35,116 nucleotides of DNA, taken from the NCBI RefSeq assembly GCF_017599305.1, contig NZ_JAGFWR010000039.1, positions 1 to 35,116 of the forward strand, read 5' to 3'. The stretch's first letter is position 1. Each line of letters starts with the position of its first letter. The notes under the pieces were generated by a model, which did no database searches, had not been told where the DNA came from, and saw nothing but the letters and a program-made list of their open reading frames with translations. Position numbers and translations under genes: made by a program. This stretch comes from Micromonospora antibiotica (GTDB lineage: Bacteria > Actinomycetota > Actinomycetes > Mycobacteriales > Micromonosporaceae). Positions 1 to 7,612 of the stretch are shown here, piece by piece.

Positions 1-1
1 C

Positions 2-508
2 AAGCCCGGCGACGAGGTGATGGTGCTGCCGTCCGGCTTCACCAGCCGGATCGCCTCGATCGACACCGCCGACGGCCCGGTCGACGAGGCGTTCCCGCCG
101 ATGTCGGTCACCGTCCGCCTCGACGACGAGATCGACGTGTCCCGGGGCGACATGATCTGCCGGCCGAACAACACGCCGACCGTCTCGCAGGACATCGAGG
201 CGATGGTCTGCTGGATGGACGAGACCCGCCCGTTGGAGGTCGGCGGCCGGTACGTCGTCAAGCACACCACCCGGACGGCGCGCGCCATCGTCCGCGAGCT
301 GCACTACCGGCTCGACATCAACACCCTGCACCGGGACGAGAGCAGCACGTCGCTCGCGCTCAACGAGATCGGGCGGATCAAGCTGCGCACCACCGTGCCG
401 TTGCTGGCCGACGACTACCACCGCAACCGCACCACAGGCGGTTTCGTCATCATCGACGAGACCACCAACCGCACCGTCGCCGCCGGCATGGTCATCCAGC
501 GGGACTGA
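2..508 (+). CDS. cysN: Sulfate adenylyltransferase large subunit, 3' part
   Basis: This is the C-terminal 168 residues of CysN, the GTPase subunit of ATP sulfurylase. With CysD it makes adenosine 5'-phosphosulfate from sulfate and ATP in the cytoplasm. The frame is open from base 2, so the gene begins upstream and the GTP-binding G-domain lies outside the window. What remains matches the two EF-Tu-like beta-barrel domains: SRGDMICRPNN, the VCWMDE stretch and the ending GMVIQRD. No cysC domain or gene follows. The stop lies inside the 3' end of the convergent monooxygenase gene, so the two ends overlap by 17 bp. Identification is from sequence pattern and is firm. Confidence 0.95.
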   Translation, partial: KPGDEVMVLPSGFTSRIASIDTADGPVDEAFPPMSVTVRLDDEIDVSRGDMICRPNNTPTVSQDIEAMVCWMDETRPLEVGGRYVVKHTTRTARAIVRELHYRLDINTLHRDESSTSLALNEIGRIKLRTTVPLLADDYHRNRTTGGFVIIDETTNRTVAAGMVIQRD

Positions 509-2132
509 CCCGGCGCTCCGCATCGGCCGGCCCGGCACCCTCCCCCGCCGGGCCGGCCGAACCCTTCGTACGTCGACCCCGGTCGGCGTTCGGCGGGCCG
601 AACCAGCGGGCGAGCGCGGCGGTCAACCCGTCGGCGTCCGGCCCGTCCGTCGGGGACTGCCAGGCCACGTGGCAGTCCGGGCGCAGCAGCAGCGCGGTCG
701 GCATGGCACCGCCAGGGGCGTCGGCCGCCGCGCCGTCCGGCGTGAACCGTCCGGTGACCACGTCGACCCGATCCCGCCACGGGCCGGCCACCCCGGCGTG
801 GACGCCGGTGGGGTCGAGCAGCAGCGGGCGGGCGGTCCGGGTCAGCTCGGCCAGCCGGACCGGACCGGCGCCGGTGTGCCACACCAGGTCGGGTGCGAAA
901 CGTCCGACCAGCGGCCCGTCGGCGTCACCCATCGGGTAGCGGATGTCCGCGCCGGCCAGCAGGGCGGCGACGTGGGCCGCGTTCTCCGGCCGATCTAGCA
1001 GTTCGCCGAGGAGCACCCGCAGCGCGGTGACCTCGCTGCCGGGGGCGATCAGCGCCGACTGGGCCTGGGTGGACATGGTGACCCGGTGCGCCACCGGGCG
1101 GCGTTCCGCGTCGTAGGAGTCCAGCAGCCCGGCCGGGGCCCGGCCGTGCACCTGGGCGGCCAGCTTCCAGCCCAGGTTCACCGCGTCCTGCAGGCCGAGG
1201 TTGAGCCCCGGCCCGCCAATCGCCGCGTGCACGTGGGCGGCGTCGCCGAGCAGCAGCACCCGCCCGGCGCGGTACCGCTCGGCGATCCGGGTGTTGCCGC
1301 CCACCAGCCGACGCAGCAGGTGCGGGCCGGGGCCGGCCGGCGGACCGACGGGCACGTCGGCCCCGAGCACCCGGGTGACGCTGGCCCGCAGCTCGGCGAG
1401 GGTCAGTGGCCCGTCGAACCGCGTCGACCCGGGCCACTCGATCGTGCTGAGGGTGACCGGACGCCCGGCGAAGGGCGCCCACACGATCAGCCCGTGCGGG
1501 GTGCGGGTGTGCCGGAACGGCGCGACGGTGCCGTAGCCGGGGACCACGAGGTCGCCGGTCGCCGCGTCAATCAGCTCCGGAGGCAGGCTGACCTGTGCGG
1601 TACGGGAGACGGTGCGGTCGGTGGACACACCGGGGAAGCCGATCCCGGCCAGCCGGCGTACGACGCTGTGCCCACCGTCCGCGCCGACCAGGTAGCGGCA
1701 GCGCAGGTTGGTGCCGTCGGCGAAGGCGACGTGTACGTCGTCCGCGCCCGGGGTCAGGCCGGTCACCTCGTGTCCCCGTCGGACCTGCACGCCCAGTTCG
1801 GCGACCCGCTCGGCGAGTACCCGTTCCAGGTGCTTCTGGGGGGTCTGGAGCAGGTACAGCGGGTTGTCCGGCACCGCCCGCAGGTCCAGCGGGAGCGCCC
1901 CGAAGACGAACCCGGGTGACGGCTGCGGCGGGCCCGGGTCGTCGACGAGGCGGTGGTGCAGGCTGCGCCGGTCGAGCAGCCGGACCACCTGACCGACCAG
2001 CCCGTTGGCACGCTGTTCGGTGGTGGGGGCGGACAGCCGTTCGCAGACGACGGGCCGGACGCCGGCCAGGGCCAGTTCGGCGGCGAGCAGGAGACCGTTG
2101 GGGCCGGCGCCGACGATGAGGACGTCGATCAT
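492..2132 (-). CDS. FAD-dependent aromatic monooxygenase (PheA/TfdB type)
   Basis: A 546-residue flavoprotein hydroxylase using FAD and NAD(P)H. The three family fingerprints are visible: the dinucleotide-binding GAGPNG near residues 8-13, the GADGG (DG) motif near 150-154, and the FAD-ribityl RVLLLGDAAH motif near 291-300 followed by GGPGLNLGLQDAVNLGWKLA. The C-terminal 150 residues resemble the weak thioredoxin-like tail of phenol-hydroxylase relatives. The ATG at 2132 was chosen because GAAAGGA lies about 9 bases upstream; an 18-residue extension is possible but reads like leader. The gene lies downstream of the TetR gene on the same strand and is probably its target. Substrate unknown: polyketide tailoring, phenol breakdown or antibiotic inactivation are all possible. 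Confidence 0.9.
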   Translation of the reverse strand: MIDVLIVGAGPNGLLLAAELALAGVRPVVCERLSAPTTEQRANGLVGQVVRLLDRRSLHHRLVDDPGPPQPSPGFVFGALPLDLRAVPDNPLYLLQTPQKHLERVLAERVAELGVQVRRGHEVTGLTPGADDVHVAFADGTNLRCRYLVGADGGHSVVRRLAGIGFPGVSTDRTVSRTAQVSLPPELIDAATGDLVVPGYGTVAPFRHTRTPHGLIVWAPFAGRPVTLSTIEWPGSTRFDGPLTLAELRASVTRVLGADVPVGPPAGPGPHLLRRLVGGNTRIAERYRAGRVLLLGDAAHVHAAIGGPGLNLGLQDAVNLGWKLAAQVHGRAPAGLLDSYDAERRPVAHRVTMSTQAQSALIAPGSEVTALRVLLGELLDRPENAAHVAALLAGADIRYPMGDADGPLVGRFAPDLVWHTGAGPVRLAELTRTARPLLLDPTGVHAGVAGPWRDRVDVVTGRFTPDGAAADAPGGAMPTALLLRPDCHVAWQSPTDGPDADGLTAALARWFGPPNADRGRRTKGSAGPAGEGAGPADAERRVSPAG

Positions 2133-2290
2133 GGCGGGATCCTTTCGAGGGCATGGTGGATCCGCCGCCGGGGCACGGCGGATCACGGGCAGGACCGGGC
2201 ACCCCGACGGGGTGCGGGTGGACGCGCCGGGTCGCGCCTGCGCGGATCGGCGCGAACGGCCGGCGGGGCGACGGGCGGGCGACGGGTCGG

Positions 2291-2370
2291 GTCAGCGGGG
2301 TGGGCGGCGGCAGGCCGGCGGCGAGCCGGGTCAGCGGGTGGGGGGCGGCGGCAGGCCGGCGGCGAGCTGG
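2291..2370. repeat. Tandem duplication across the tetR stop codon
   Basis: Two imperfect tandem copies of 39 and 41 bp (2291-2329 and 2330-2370), both starting GTCAGCGGG on the plus strand and ending CGGCGAGC(C/T)GG. A third partial copy starts at 2371. They differ mainly by two bases in a G run. The second copy holds the last codons and stop of the TetR gene; the first is an extra copy just beyond the stop. Confidence 0.75.
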
Positions 2371-2951
2371 GTCAGCGCGTCGGGGAGCAGGCGCTCCATC
2401 GGCACGGGCGGATCGGCGCGCAGGTAGTGCCGGATCGCGGCGTTCACGGCGGCGTTCACACTGGCCGCTACCAGGTGGGGATAGAGGTCGTGGTCGGCAT
2501 CGGTGCCGGTGCGTTCGGCGATGGCGGCGGCCAGGTCGGCCTCGGCGGTCGCGCCCGCACGCAGCATCTCCGCCTGCAACACCGGCTCGGCCAGCATCAC
2601 CGCGAGCCCTTCGACCCATTCGGCGTGTGGGCCCGGCGGCGACCGGGTGACCTCGGGTCCGGGGGCGAACCTGGTCAGCGTCGCCGCGATCAGCGCTGTC
2701 CACAGGGGTTCGTCGGGCGGCCGCCGGCGCAGCGCCTCGGCGACCTGCCGGCTGCGGTCGAGGTGCCGGAAGGCGATCGCCTCGGCCTTGCTGGAGAAGT
2801 AGTTGTTGAACGTACGCGGGGACACGCCCACGGCCTGGGCGATGTCCTCCACCAGCACGTTGTCGAAGCCCCGGGCGACGGTCAGCCGGATGGCCGCCCA
2901 GCTCAACGCCGCCCGCGTCTCGGCCTTCTTACGCTCCCGTAGCCCGCTCAC
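2331..2951 (-). CDS. TetR-family transcriptional regulator
   Basis: About 206 residues. The N-terminal helix-turn-helix is clear (VEDIAQAVGVSPRTFNNYFS, preceded by ERKKAETRAAL), and the alpha-helical ligand domain is less conserved. I prefer the GTG at 2951. A GTG at 2981 would add ten residues but would begin inside the operator palindrome. Neither start has a good ribosome binding site, so a leaderless transcript is possible. The gene reads toward the monooxygenase, with about 200 bp between, and a two-unit palindromic operator sits at its own start, so autorepression with control of the monooxygenase is inferred. The last codons and stop are part of a tandem duplication. Confidence 0.9.
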   Translation of the reverse strand: MSGLRERKKAETRAALSWAAIRLTVARGFDNVLVEDIAQAVGVSPRTFNNYFSSKAEAIAFRHLDRSRQVAEALRRRPPDEPLWTALIAATLTRFAPGPEVTRSPPGPHAEWVEGLAVMLAEPVLQAEMLRAGATAEADLAAAIAERTGTDADHDLYPHLVAASVNAAVNAAIRHYLRADPPVPMERLLPDALTQLAAGLPPPPTR

Positions 2952-2966
2952 CCATCCAGCATAGCC

Positions 2967-3006
2967 AAATTTGCGTGACACGCAATATTACGTGCCACGC
3001 AAATTT
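2967..3006. promoter_or_regulatory. Double palindromic TetR operator
   Basis: Two adjacent 15-bp palindromes, TTGCGTG-A-CACGCAA (2971-2985) and TTACGTG-C-CACGCAA (2988-3002), are nested in a larger 40-bp dyad whose outer 11-bp arms (2967-2977 and 2996-3006) are perfect. It is the only AT-rich island nearby and lies immediately upstream of the TetR start. Two dimers could bind side by side, as known for some TetR regulators (QacR type). Binding by this TetR is inferred. Confidence 0.8.
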
Positions 3007-3025
3007 GTTTTTCCGCAGCGCCGGG

Positions 3026-3406
3026 TCAGGCGGGCAGCGCATGCCGGGCACGACCCCGACGGCGGAAGGCGAACCCGGTGAACAGGAGCAGGACCACCGC
3101 CGACGCGACGAGCCCGCCGGCGAGCACCAGCCCGGAATGGTCCCTGCTGGTCGCGGCGGCAGCCGTCGGCCCGGCGTTCGGGTTGGTCGTCCGGGTGTCG
3201 TTCACGGTGACGATGCCCCATCGAGCGACTGAGGGTGGCCCCGGGCAGACCCGCGCCGAGGCTGGCCGCGGGGGCACGGTGATGTCCAGACCGACCACCA
3301 GCGCCATCGCCCGCACACGCGGAACGGGTGCCGCGCCGGGCGGTGCGACACCACCCACGGGCAACAACGGGCCGACCAGGGCCGCCAGGAGATGCACGGA
3401 CGACAC
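3026..3406 (-). pseudogene. Small surface-protein remnant with C-terminal membrane anchor, frameshifted
   Basis: A minus-strand open frame of about 126 codons (GTG at 3406, weak ribosome site). It ends with a clear transmembrane helix, LVLAGGLVASAVVLLLFTG, and a basic tail, RRRGRARHALPA. The piece DITVP...IVTVNDTR resembles a beta-strand module common in actinobacterial wall proteins (ITVPASxxLG...LGTVTVTD). The expected middle, AASLGAGLPGATLSRSMG, is found in the neighbouring frame between about 3216 and 3280. This suggests a one-base loss followed by a compensating one-base gain. The protein is also much shorter than complete relatives. I read it as a decayed or severely shortened gene. A sequencing error or a real mutated protein are alternatives. 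Confidence 0.5.
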
Positions 3407-3474
3407 TACCGGAGGCTTATGGAAGTTTTGTCCAATAGGAAGCGGGGTTCACCCCTCCTCCGCCCGGAAACAGG

Positions 3475-3503
3475 GCGGGCCCCGGCCATCGGCCGGGGCC
3501 CGC
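3475..3503 (-). terminator. Terminator hairpin after katG
   Basis: A perfect 13-bp GC-only stem (3475-3487 with 3491-3503) with a 3-base loop, starting 15 bases past the katG stop. There is no T run, which is usual for actinomycete terminators. Confidence 0.75.
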
Positions 3504-3517
3504 GCAGCAGGGTCGGA

Positions 3518-5794
3518 TCAGGACAGGTCGAACCGGTCCAGCTCCATGACCTTCGTCCAGGCCGCCACGAAATCGGTCACGAACTTGGCGCCCGCGTCCT
3601 GGCTGGCGTAGACCTCGGCGAGGGCGCGCAGCTGGGAGTTGGAGCCGAAGACGAGGTCGACCGCGGTGGCGGTCCACTTAACCTCGTCGGTGGCCAGGTC
3701 CCGGATCTCGTAGACGTGCTCGTCGGACTCCGACGCCTTCCACCGGGTGCCCGGGGAGAGCAGGTTGGCGAAGAAGTCGTTGCTGAGCACGCCCGGCCGG
3801 TCGGTGAGCACGCCGTGCGCCGTACCACCCACGTTGTTACCGAGGGCCCGCAGGCCGCCGACGAGGACGGTCATCTCCGGTGCGGTCAGGTTGAGCATGT
3901 ACGCCCGATCGACGAGCAGCACCTCCGGCTGGGTCTTCTCACCCGGACGCAGGTAGTTGCGGAACCCGTCGGCGCGCGGCTCCAGGACGGCGAACGACTC
4001 GACGTCGGTCTCCTCCTGGCTGGCGTCGGTGCGGCCGGCCCGGAACGGCACGGTCACCTCGACACCCGCCGCGCGGGCGGCCTGCTCGACGGCCGCCGAG
4101 CCGGCCAGCACGATCAGGTCGGCCAGCGAGATCTTCGCGCCACCGGCGTCGTTGAACTCGCGCTGGATCCCCTCCAGCGTGCCCAGCACCGTCGCAAGCT
4201 GCTCGGGCTGGTTGACCTCCCAGCTGCGCTGCGGTTCGAGGCGGATCCGCGCGCCGTTCGCGCCACCGCGCTTGTCGGTGTGCCGGAAGCTCGCGGCGGA
4301 GGCCCAGGCGGTGCTGACCAGCTGCGCGGTGCTCAGGCCGGAGTCGAGCACCTTCGCCTTGAGGGCGGCGACGTCGGCGTCGGACACCAGCTCGTGGTCG
4401 ACGGCCGGCACCGGGTCCTGCCAGAGCTGCGGCTCGGCGACCCAGGGGCCGAGGAAGCGGCTGACCGGGCCCATGTCGCGGTGCAGCAGCTTGTACCATG
4501 CCTTGGCGAACGCCAGGGCGAACTCGTCGGGGTGCTCCAGGAAACGCCGCGAGACCTTCTCGTACGCCGGGTCGACGCGCAGCGACAGGTCGGTGGTGAG
4601 CATCGTCGGCTTGTGCTTCTTGGCCGGGTCGTGGGCGTCCGGGATGATCGCCTCGGCGTCCTTGGCGACCCACTGCTTGGCCCCACCGGGGCTGGTGGTC
4701 AGCTCCCACTCGTAGCCGAAGAGGATCTCGAAGAAGCGGTTGCTCCACTGCGTCGGCCGGTCGGTCCAGGTGACCTCCAGCCCGCTGGTGATGGTGTCGC
4801 CGCCCTTGCCGCTGCCGTGGGTGCTCAGCCAGCCCAGGCCCTGCGCCTCCAGCGGGGCGCCCTCGGGCTCGGGGCCGACGTGGTCGTCGGCGATGCCGGC
4901 GCCGTGGGTCTTGCCGAAGGTGTGGCCGCCGGCGATGAGGGCGACGGTCTCCTCGTCGTTCATCGCCATCCGGCGGAAGGTCTCCCGGATGAAGTGCGCC
5001 GCCGCGAGCGGGTCGGCGTTGCCCCGGGGGCCCTCCGGGTTGACGTAGATGAGGCCCATCTCGGTCGCCCCGACGCCGGCCGACATCTCACTCTCGGAGG
5101 AGTAGCGCTCGTCGCCGAGCCAGGTGTCCTCCGGACCCCAGAAGATCTCCTCGGGCTCCCAGACGTCCTGCCGGCCGAAGCCGAAGCCGAAGGTCGTGAA
5201 GCCCATCGACTCCAGGGCCACGTTGCCGGCGAGCACGAGCAGGTCGGCCCAGGAGATCTGCTGGCCGTACTTCTGCTTGACCGGCCAGAGCAGCCGGCGG
5301 GCCTTGTCCAGGTTGGCGTTGTCCGGCCAGCTGTTCAGCGGCGCGAACCGCTGCCCGCCGTCACCCGCGCCACCGCGCCCGTCCTCGATGCGGTAGGTGC
5401 CGGCGGCGTGCCAGCTCATCCGGATCATCAGGCCGCCGTAGTGGCCGAAGTCGGCCGGCCACCAGTCCTGCGAGGTGGTGAGCACCTCGGTGATGTCCCG
5501 CTTGAGCGCCTCGACGTCGAGCTTGGCGAACTCCTTGGCGTAGCTGAAGTCCTCCCCCAGCGGGTTGCCCTTGGCCGAGTGGGCGTGCAGGACCGAGAGG
5601 TCGAGCTGGTTGGGCCACCAGTCCCGGTTGGTACGCGGACGCCCACCGGTCTTCGGCGTCGGCGAGTCGATCGCCGGGTTCTCGCTCTCGCTGCCCTGCG
5701 CGGTCACCGAGTCGTGCGCGACCGGGCAACCGGCCGCCGCCTTCTGGTCCACGCCCTGCGCGCTGGCGGGAGCGTTGTCCTGGGTGTCGCTCAT
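3518..5794 (-). CDS. katG: Catalase-peroxidase KatG
   Basis: A 758-residue bifunctional heme catalase-peroxidase that removes hydrogen peroxide in the cytoplasm. In the N-terminal half the distal site RMSWHAAGTYR gives Arg125, Trp128 and His129. Tyr250 (LIYVNPEGP) and Met276 (FRRMAMND) complete the Trp-Tyr-Met adduct needed for catalase activity, and the proximal heme ligand is His291 (AGGHTFGKTHGAG). All are offset by 21 from Mycobacterium tuberculosis KatG. The heme-less C-terminal duplicate domain is present and full length. The ATG at 5794 has GGAAGGAAG just upstream. The open frame runs on upstream for hundreds of bases, but only because of high GC and antisense to furA. It lies 23 bp behind furA in the same direction, the classic operon. 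Confidence 0.98.
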   Translation of the reverse strand: MSDTQDNAPASAQGVDQKAAAGCPVAHDSVTAQGSESENPAIDSPTPKTGGRPRTNRDWWPNQLDLSVLHAHSAKGNPLGEDFSYAKEFAKLDVEALKRDITEVLTTSQDWWPADFGHYGGLMIRMSWHAAGTYRIEDGRGGAGDGGQRFAPLNSWPDNANLDKARRLLWPVKQKYGQQISWADLLVLAGNVALESMGFTTFGFGFGRQDVWEPEEIFWGPEDTWLGDERYSSESEMSAGVGATEMGLIYVNPEGPRGNADPLAAAHFIRETFRRMAMNDEETVALIAGGHTFGKTHGAGIADDHVGPEPEGAPLEAQGLGWLSTHGSGKGGDTITSGLEVTWTDRPTQWSNRFFEILFGYEWELTTSPGGAKQWVAKDAEAIIPDAHDPAKKHKPTMLTTDLSLRVDPAYEKVSRRFLEHPDEFALAFAKAWYKLLHRDMGPVSRFLGPWVAEPQLWQDPVPAVDHELVSDADVAALKAKVLDSGLSTAQLVSTAWASAASFRHTDKRGGANGARIRLEPQRSWEVNQPEQLATVLGTLEGIQREFNDAGGAKISLADLIVLAGSAAVEQAARAAGVEVTVPFRAGRTDASQEETDVESFAVLEPRADGFRNYLRPGEKTQPEVLLVDRAYMLNLTAPEMTVLVGGLRALGNNVGGTAHGVLTDRPGVLSNDFFANLLSPGTRWKASESDEHVYEIRDLATDEVKWTATAVDLVFGSNSQLRALAEVYASQDAGAKFVTDFVAAWTKVMELDRFDLS

Positions 5795-5817
5795 GTGCTT
5801 CCTTCCGAACTGGTGGA

Positions 5818-6246
5818 TCACTGGGAGGTGCGGTCGGCCGCGCAGTCGGGGCAGGTGCCCCAGTAGACGACCTCCGCCTCGTCGACCACGAAACCGTGAT
5901 CGTCGGAGGCGGTGAGACAGGGAACGTGACCGACGGCGCAGTCGACGTCGGCGATCACGCCGCAGGAGCGGCAGACGACGTGGTGGTGGTTGTCCCCCAC
6001 CCGCGCCTCGTAGCGCGCGGTGGACCGCCCCGGCTGGATGCGGCGCACCAGGCCGGCGTCGGTGAGCGCCCGCAGCACGTCGTAGACCGCCTGGTGGGAG
6101 ACCGTGGGCAGGTCGGCCCGGACCAGCGCGATCACCGTGTCGGTGTCGACGTGCGGGTGGTCGCGCAGCGCGGCGAGCACGGCCAGTCGGGGCCGGGTCA
6201 CGCGCAGCGACGCCGCCCGCAACTGTGCCTCGAGGTCGGCCGTCAT
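5818..6246 (-). CDS. furA: Fur-family peroxide/iron regulator FurA
   Basis: A 142-residue Fur protein that in actinobacteria represses itself and katG until oxidised. The winged-helix region is residues 1-80 (SHQAVYDVLRALTDAGLVRR is the recognition area). The metal region has HHH at 87-89, CRSC at 92-95 and a second CPDC at 132-135, so both structural zinc cysteine pairs are intact. The ATG at 6246 is only 6 bases from a likely -10 element, so the mRNA may start at or next to the ATG. It is followed by katG after 23 bp. Confidence 0.95.
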   Translation of the reverse strand: MTADLEAQLRAASLRVTRPRLAVLAALRDHPHVDTDTVIALVRADLPTVSHQAVYDVLRALTDAGLVRRIQPGRSTARYEARVGDNHHHVVCRSCGVIADVDCAVGHVPCLTASDDHGFVVDEAEVVYWGTCPDCAADRTSQ

Positions 6247-6252
6247 GGCACG

Positions 6253-6284
6253 ACCCTAGCCCGCTGTTCTGGAACAAATCAAGT
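6253..6284 (-). promoter_or_regulatory. furA-katG promoter with FurA box
   Basis: On the minus strand: TTGATT (6277-6282), an 18-bp spacer and TAGGGT (6253-6258), ending 6 bases before the furA ATG. The spacer and -35 read CTTGATTTGTTCCAGAACAG, close to the AT-rich FurA-binding site known in mycobacteria upstream of furA. The short distance predicts leaderless translation, as reported for mycobacterial furA. Confidence 0.7.
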
Positions 6285-6377
6285 TTAGCTGTGGCGCGTC
6301 GACCCACGTCCCCCCACCGGGTGACACCGGCGGACGAATCGGGCGAACCGGCAACCCTCGGCGGCACGGGCACCGGC

Positions 6378-6487
6378 CGACCCCCAGCGGCACGGGCGCT
6401 GGGCGACCCCCGCAGCACAGGCGCCGGGCGACCCCCGGCAGCACAGGCGTTGGGGCGGGCCGGCAGCACAGGAGCTGGGCGGACCGG
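6378..6487. repeat. 25/26-bp imperfect tandem repeat between lacI and furA
   Basis: At least four units of 25-26 bp (6378-6403, 6404-6428, 6429-6454, 6455-6479) with diverged flanking copies. The core is CGACCCCC..GCAGCACAGGCG..GGG. The 315-bp gap between furA and the LacI gene shows no gene, only this array and the furA promoter. The units are too short and degenerate for CRISPR. Confidence 0.7.
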
Positions 6488-6561
6488 CGGGGCCACCGCC
6501 GCCGGGACCGACGGCACCTGTTGCCGACGGCACGGCGCACGGGTCCGCGACCCGCCCGGGG

Positions 6562-7602
6562 TCAGCGGGACCGTGGTACGGCAGTGCTGCCCCGCACCAC
6601 GAGCGAGGTGCCGAGTTCATAGCGGTCCTGGGTGAGCGGGTGGCCGTCGGCCAGGGTCAACGCGAGCCGGGCGGCGGTGGCCCCGATCTCCCCGAACGGC
6701 TGCCGCACCGTGGTCAGCGGCGGCGCCAGCCAGGCCGCCTCGTCGACGTCGTCGAAGCCCACGACGCTGAGCTCGTCGGGAATCCGCAGTCCGACCTCCC
6801 GGGCCGCCGCATAGACGCCCAACGCCTGCAGGTCGTTGCCGCAGACGACGGCGGTGGGCGGCTCCGGCCGGCCGAGCAGCTCGGCGGCGAGGCGTCGGCC
6901 CTCCTCGAAGGTGAACACCCCGCCGCGTTCGAGGCGCTCGTCGAACGGGACACCCGCGTAGTCCAACGCGGCGCGGAAACCGTCCCGGCGGGCCCGCGCC
7001 GACAGGTCCCCGACCGGACCGTTGAGCACCCCGATCCGCCGGTGGCCGAGATCCAGGAGATGCCGGGTGGCGGACAGCGCCCCGCTCCAGTTGCTCGACC
7101 CGACGGCGGGGACGGGGAACAGGTCGCCGATCGGATCGACCGCCACCAACGGAATGCCGGCGGCGCTGAACCGCGCCCCGTCCTCGGCTGTGAGAAGCGA
7201 GAACACCGTGATCACGGCGGCCGGTTGGCGCAGCAGCAGCGACTCCACCCAGGGCTGCCCGGCGCGCAGGCGGTGGTGCACGTCGGTGAAGCCGACCGTG
7301 TGGTCGCGGGGGCCGGCGACCTCCTGGACCCCGCGCAGGATCGGCATGGCGATCGAGGAGAGCATCTGGTGGAAGACCACCTCGATGCAGGGTGTCACGC
7401 TACCGGCCGGCCGGCGGCGGTAGCCGTGGTCGCGTAGTAACGCCTCCACCCGCTGCCGGGTCTGCTCGCCCACCCCCCGGCGGCCGTTGAGCACCTTGGA
7501 CACCGTCGGCGGGGACACCCCGGCGAGTTCGGCGATGGTGGCGATGGGCAGGTCGCCCCGCCGGGGCTTGCGCGAGCCACGGCGTCGACCTTCCTCGATC
7601 AC
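6562..7602 (-). CDS. LacI-family regulator of the GH43 operon
   Basis: A 346-residue sugar-responsive repressor. The N-terminal HTH/hinge is IATIAELAGVSPPTVSKVLN (residues 20-39) with the LNGRRGV minor-groove region. The rest is a periplasmic-binding-protein-like ligand domain, ending with the typical VVGFDDVDEAAWLAPPLTTV segment. The GTG at 7602 (VIEEGRRR) is preferred: the longer open frame upstream runs into the GH43 gene. It begins 10 bases after the GH43 stop on the same strand, so the two form an operon. A LacI-type operator lies at that operon's promoter, giving a simple autoregulated circuit. The ligand is probably a xylan- or arabinan-derived sugar (inferred). Confidence 0.93.
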   Translation of the reverse strand: MIEEGRRRGSRKPRRGDLPIATIAELAGVSPPTVSKVLNGRRGVGEQTRQRVEALLRDHGYRRRPAGSVTPCIEVVFHQMLSSIAMPILRGVQEVAGPRDHTVGFTDVHHRLRAGQPWVESLLLRQPAAVITVFSLLTAEDGARFSAAGIPLVAVDPIGDLFPVPAVGSSNWSGALSATRHLLDLGHRRIGVLNGPVGDLSARARRDGFRAALDYAGVPFDERLERGGVFTFEEGRRLAAELLGRPEPPTAVVCGNDLQALGVYAAAREVGLRIPDELSVVGFDDVDEAAWLAPPLTTVRQPFGEIGATAARLALTLADGHPLTQDRYELGTSLVVRGSTAVPRSR

Positions 7603-7612
7603 GGGACGAAGT

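Noticed and set aside
3392..5866. An 824-codon plus-strand frame opposite katG
   Set aside because: katG on the other strand has every catalytic residue; the plus frame is compositional noise.
6378..6487. CRISPR array
   Set aside because: Units run directly head to tail with no unique spacers, and no cas genes are present.
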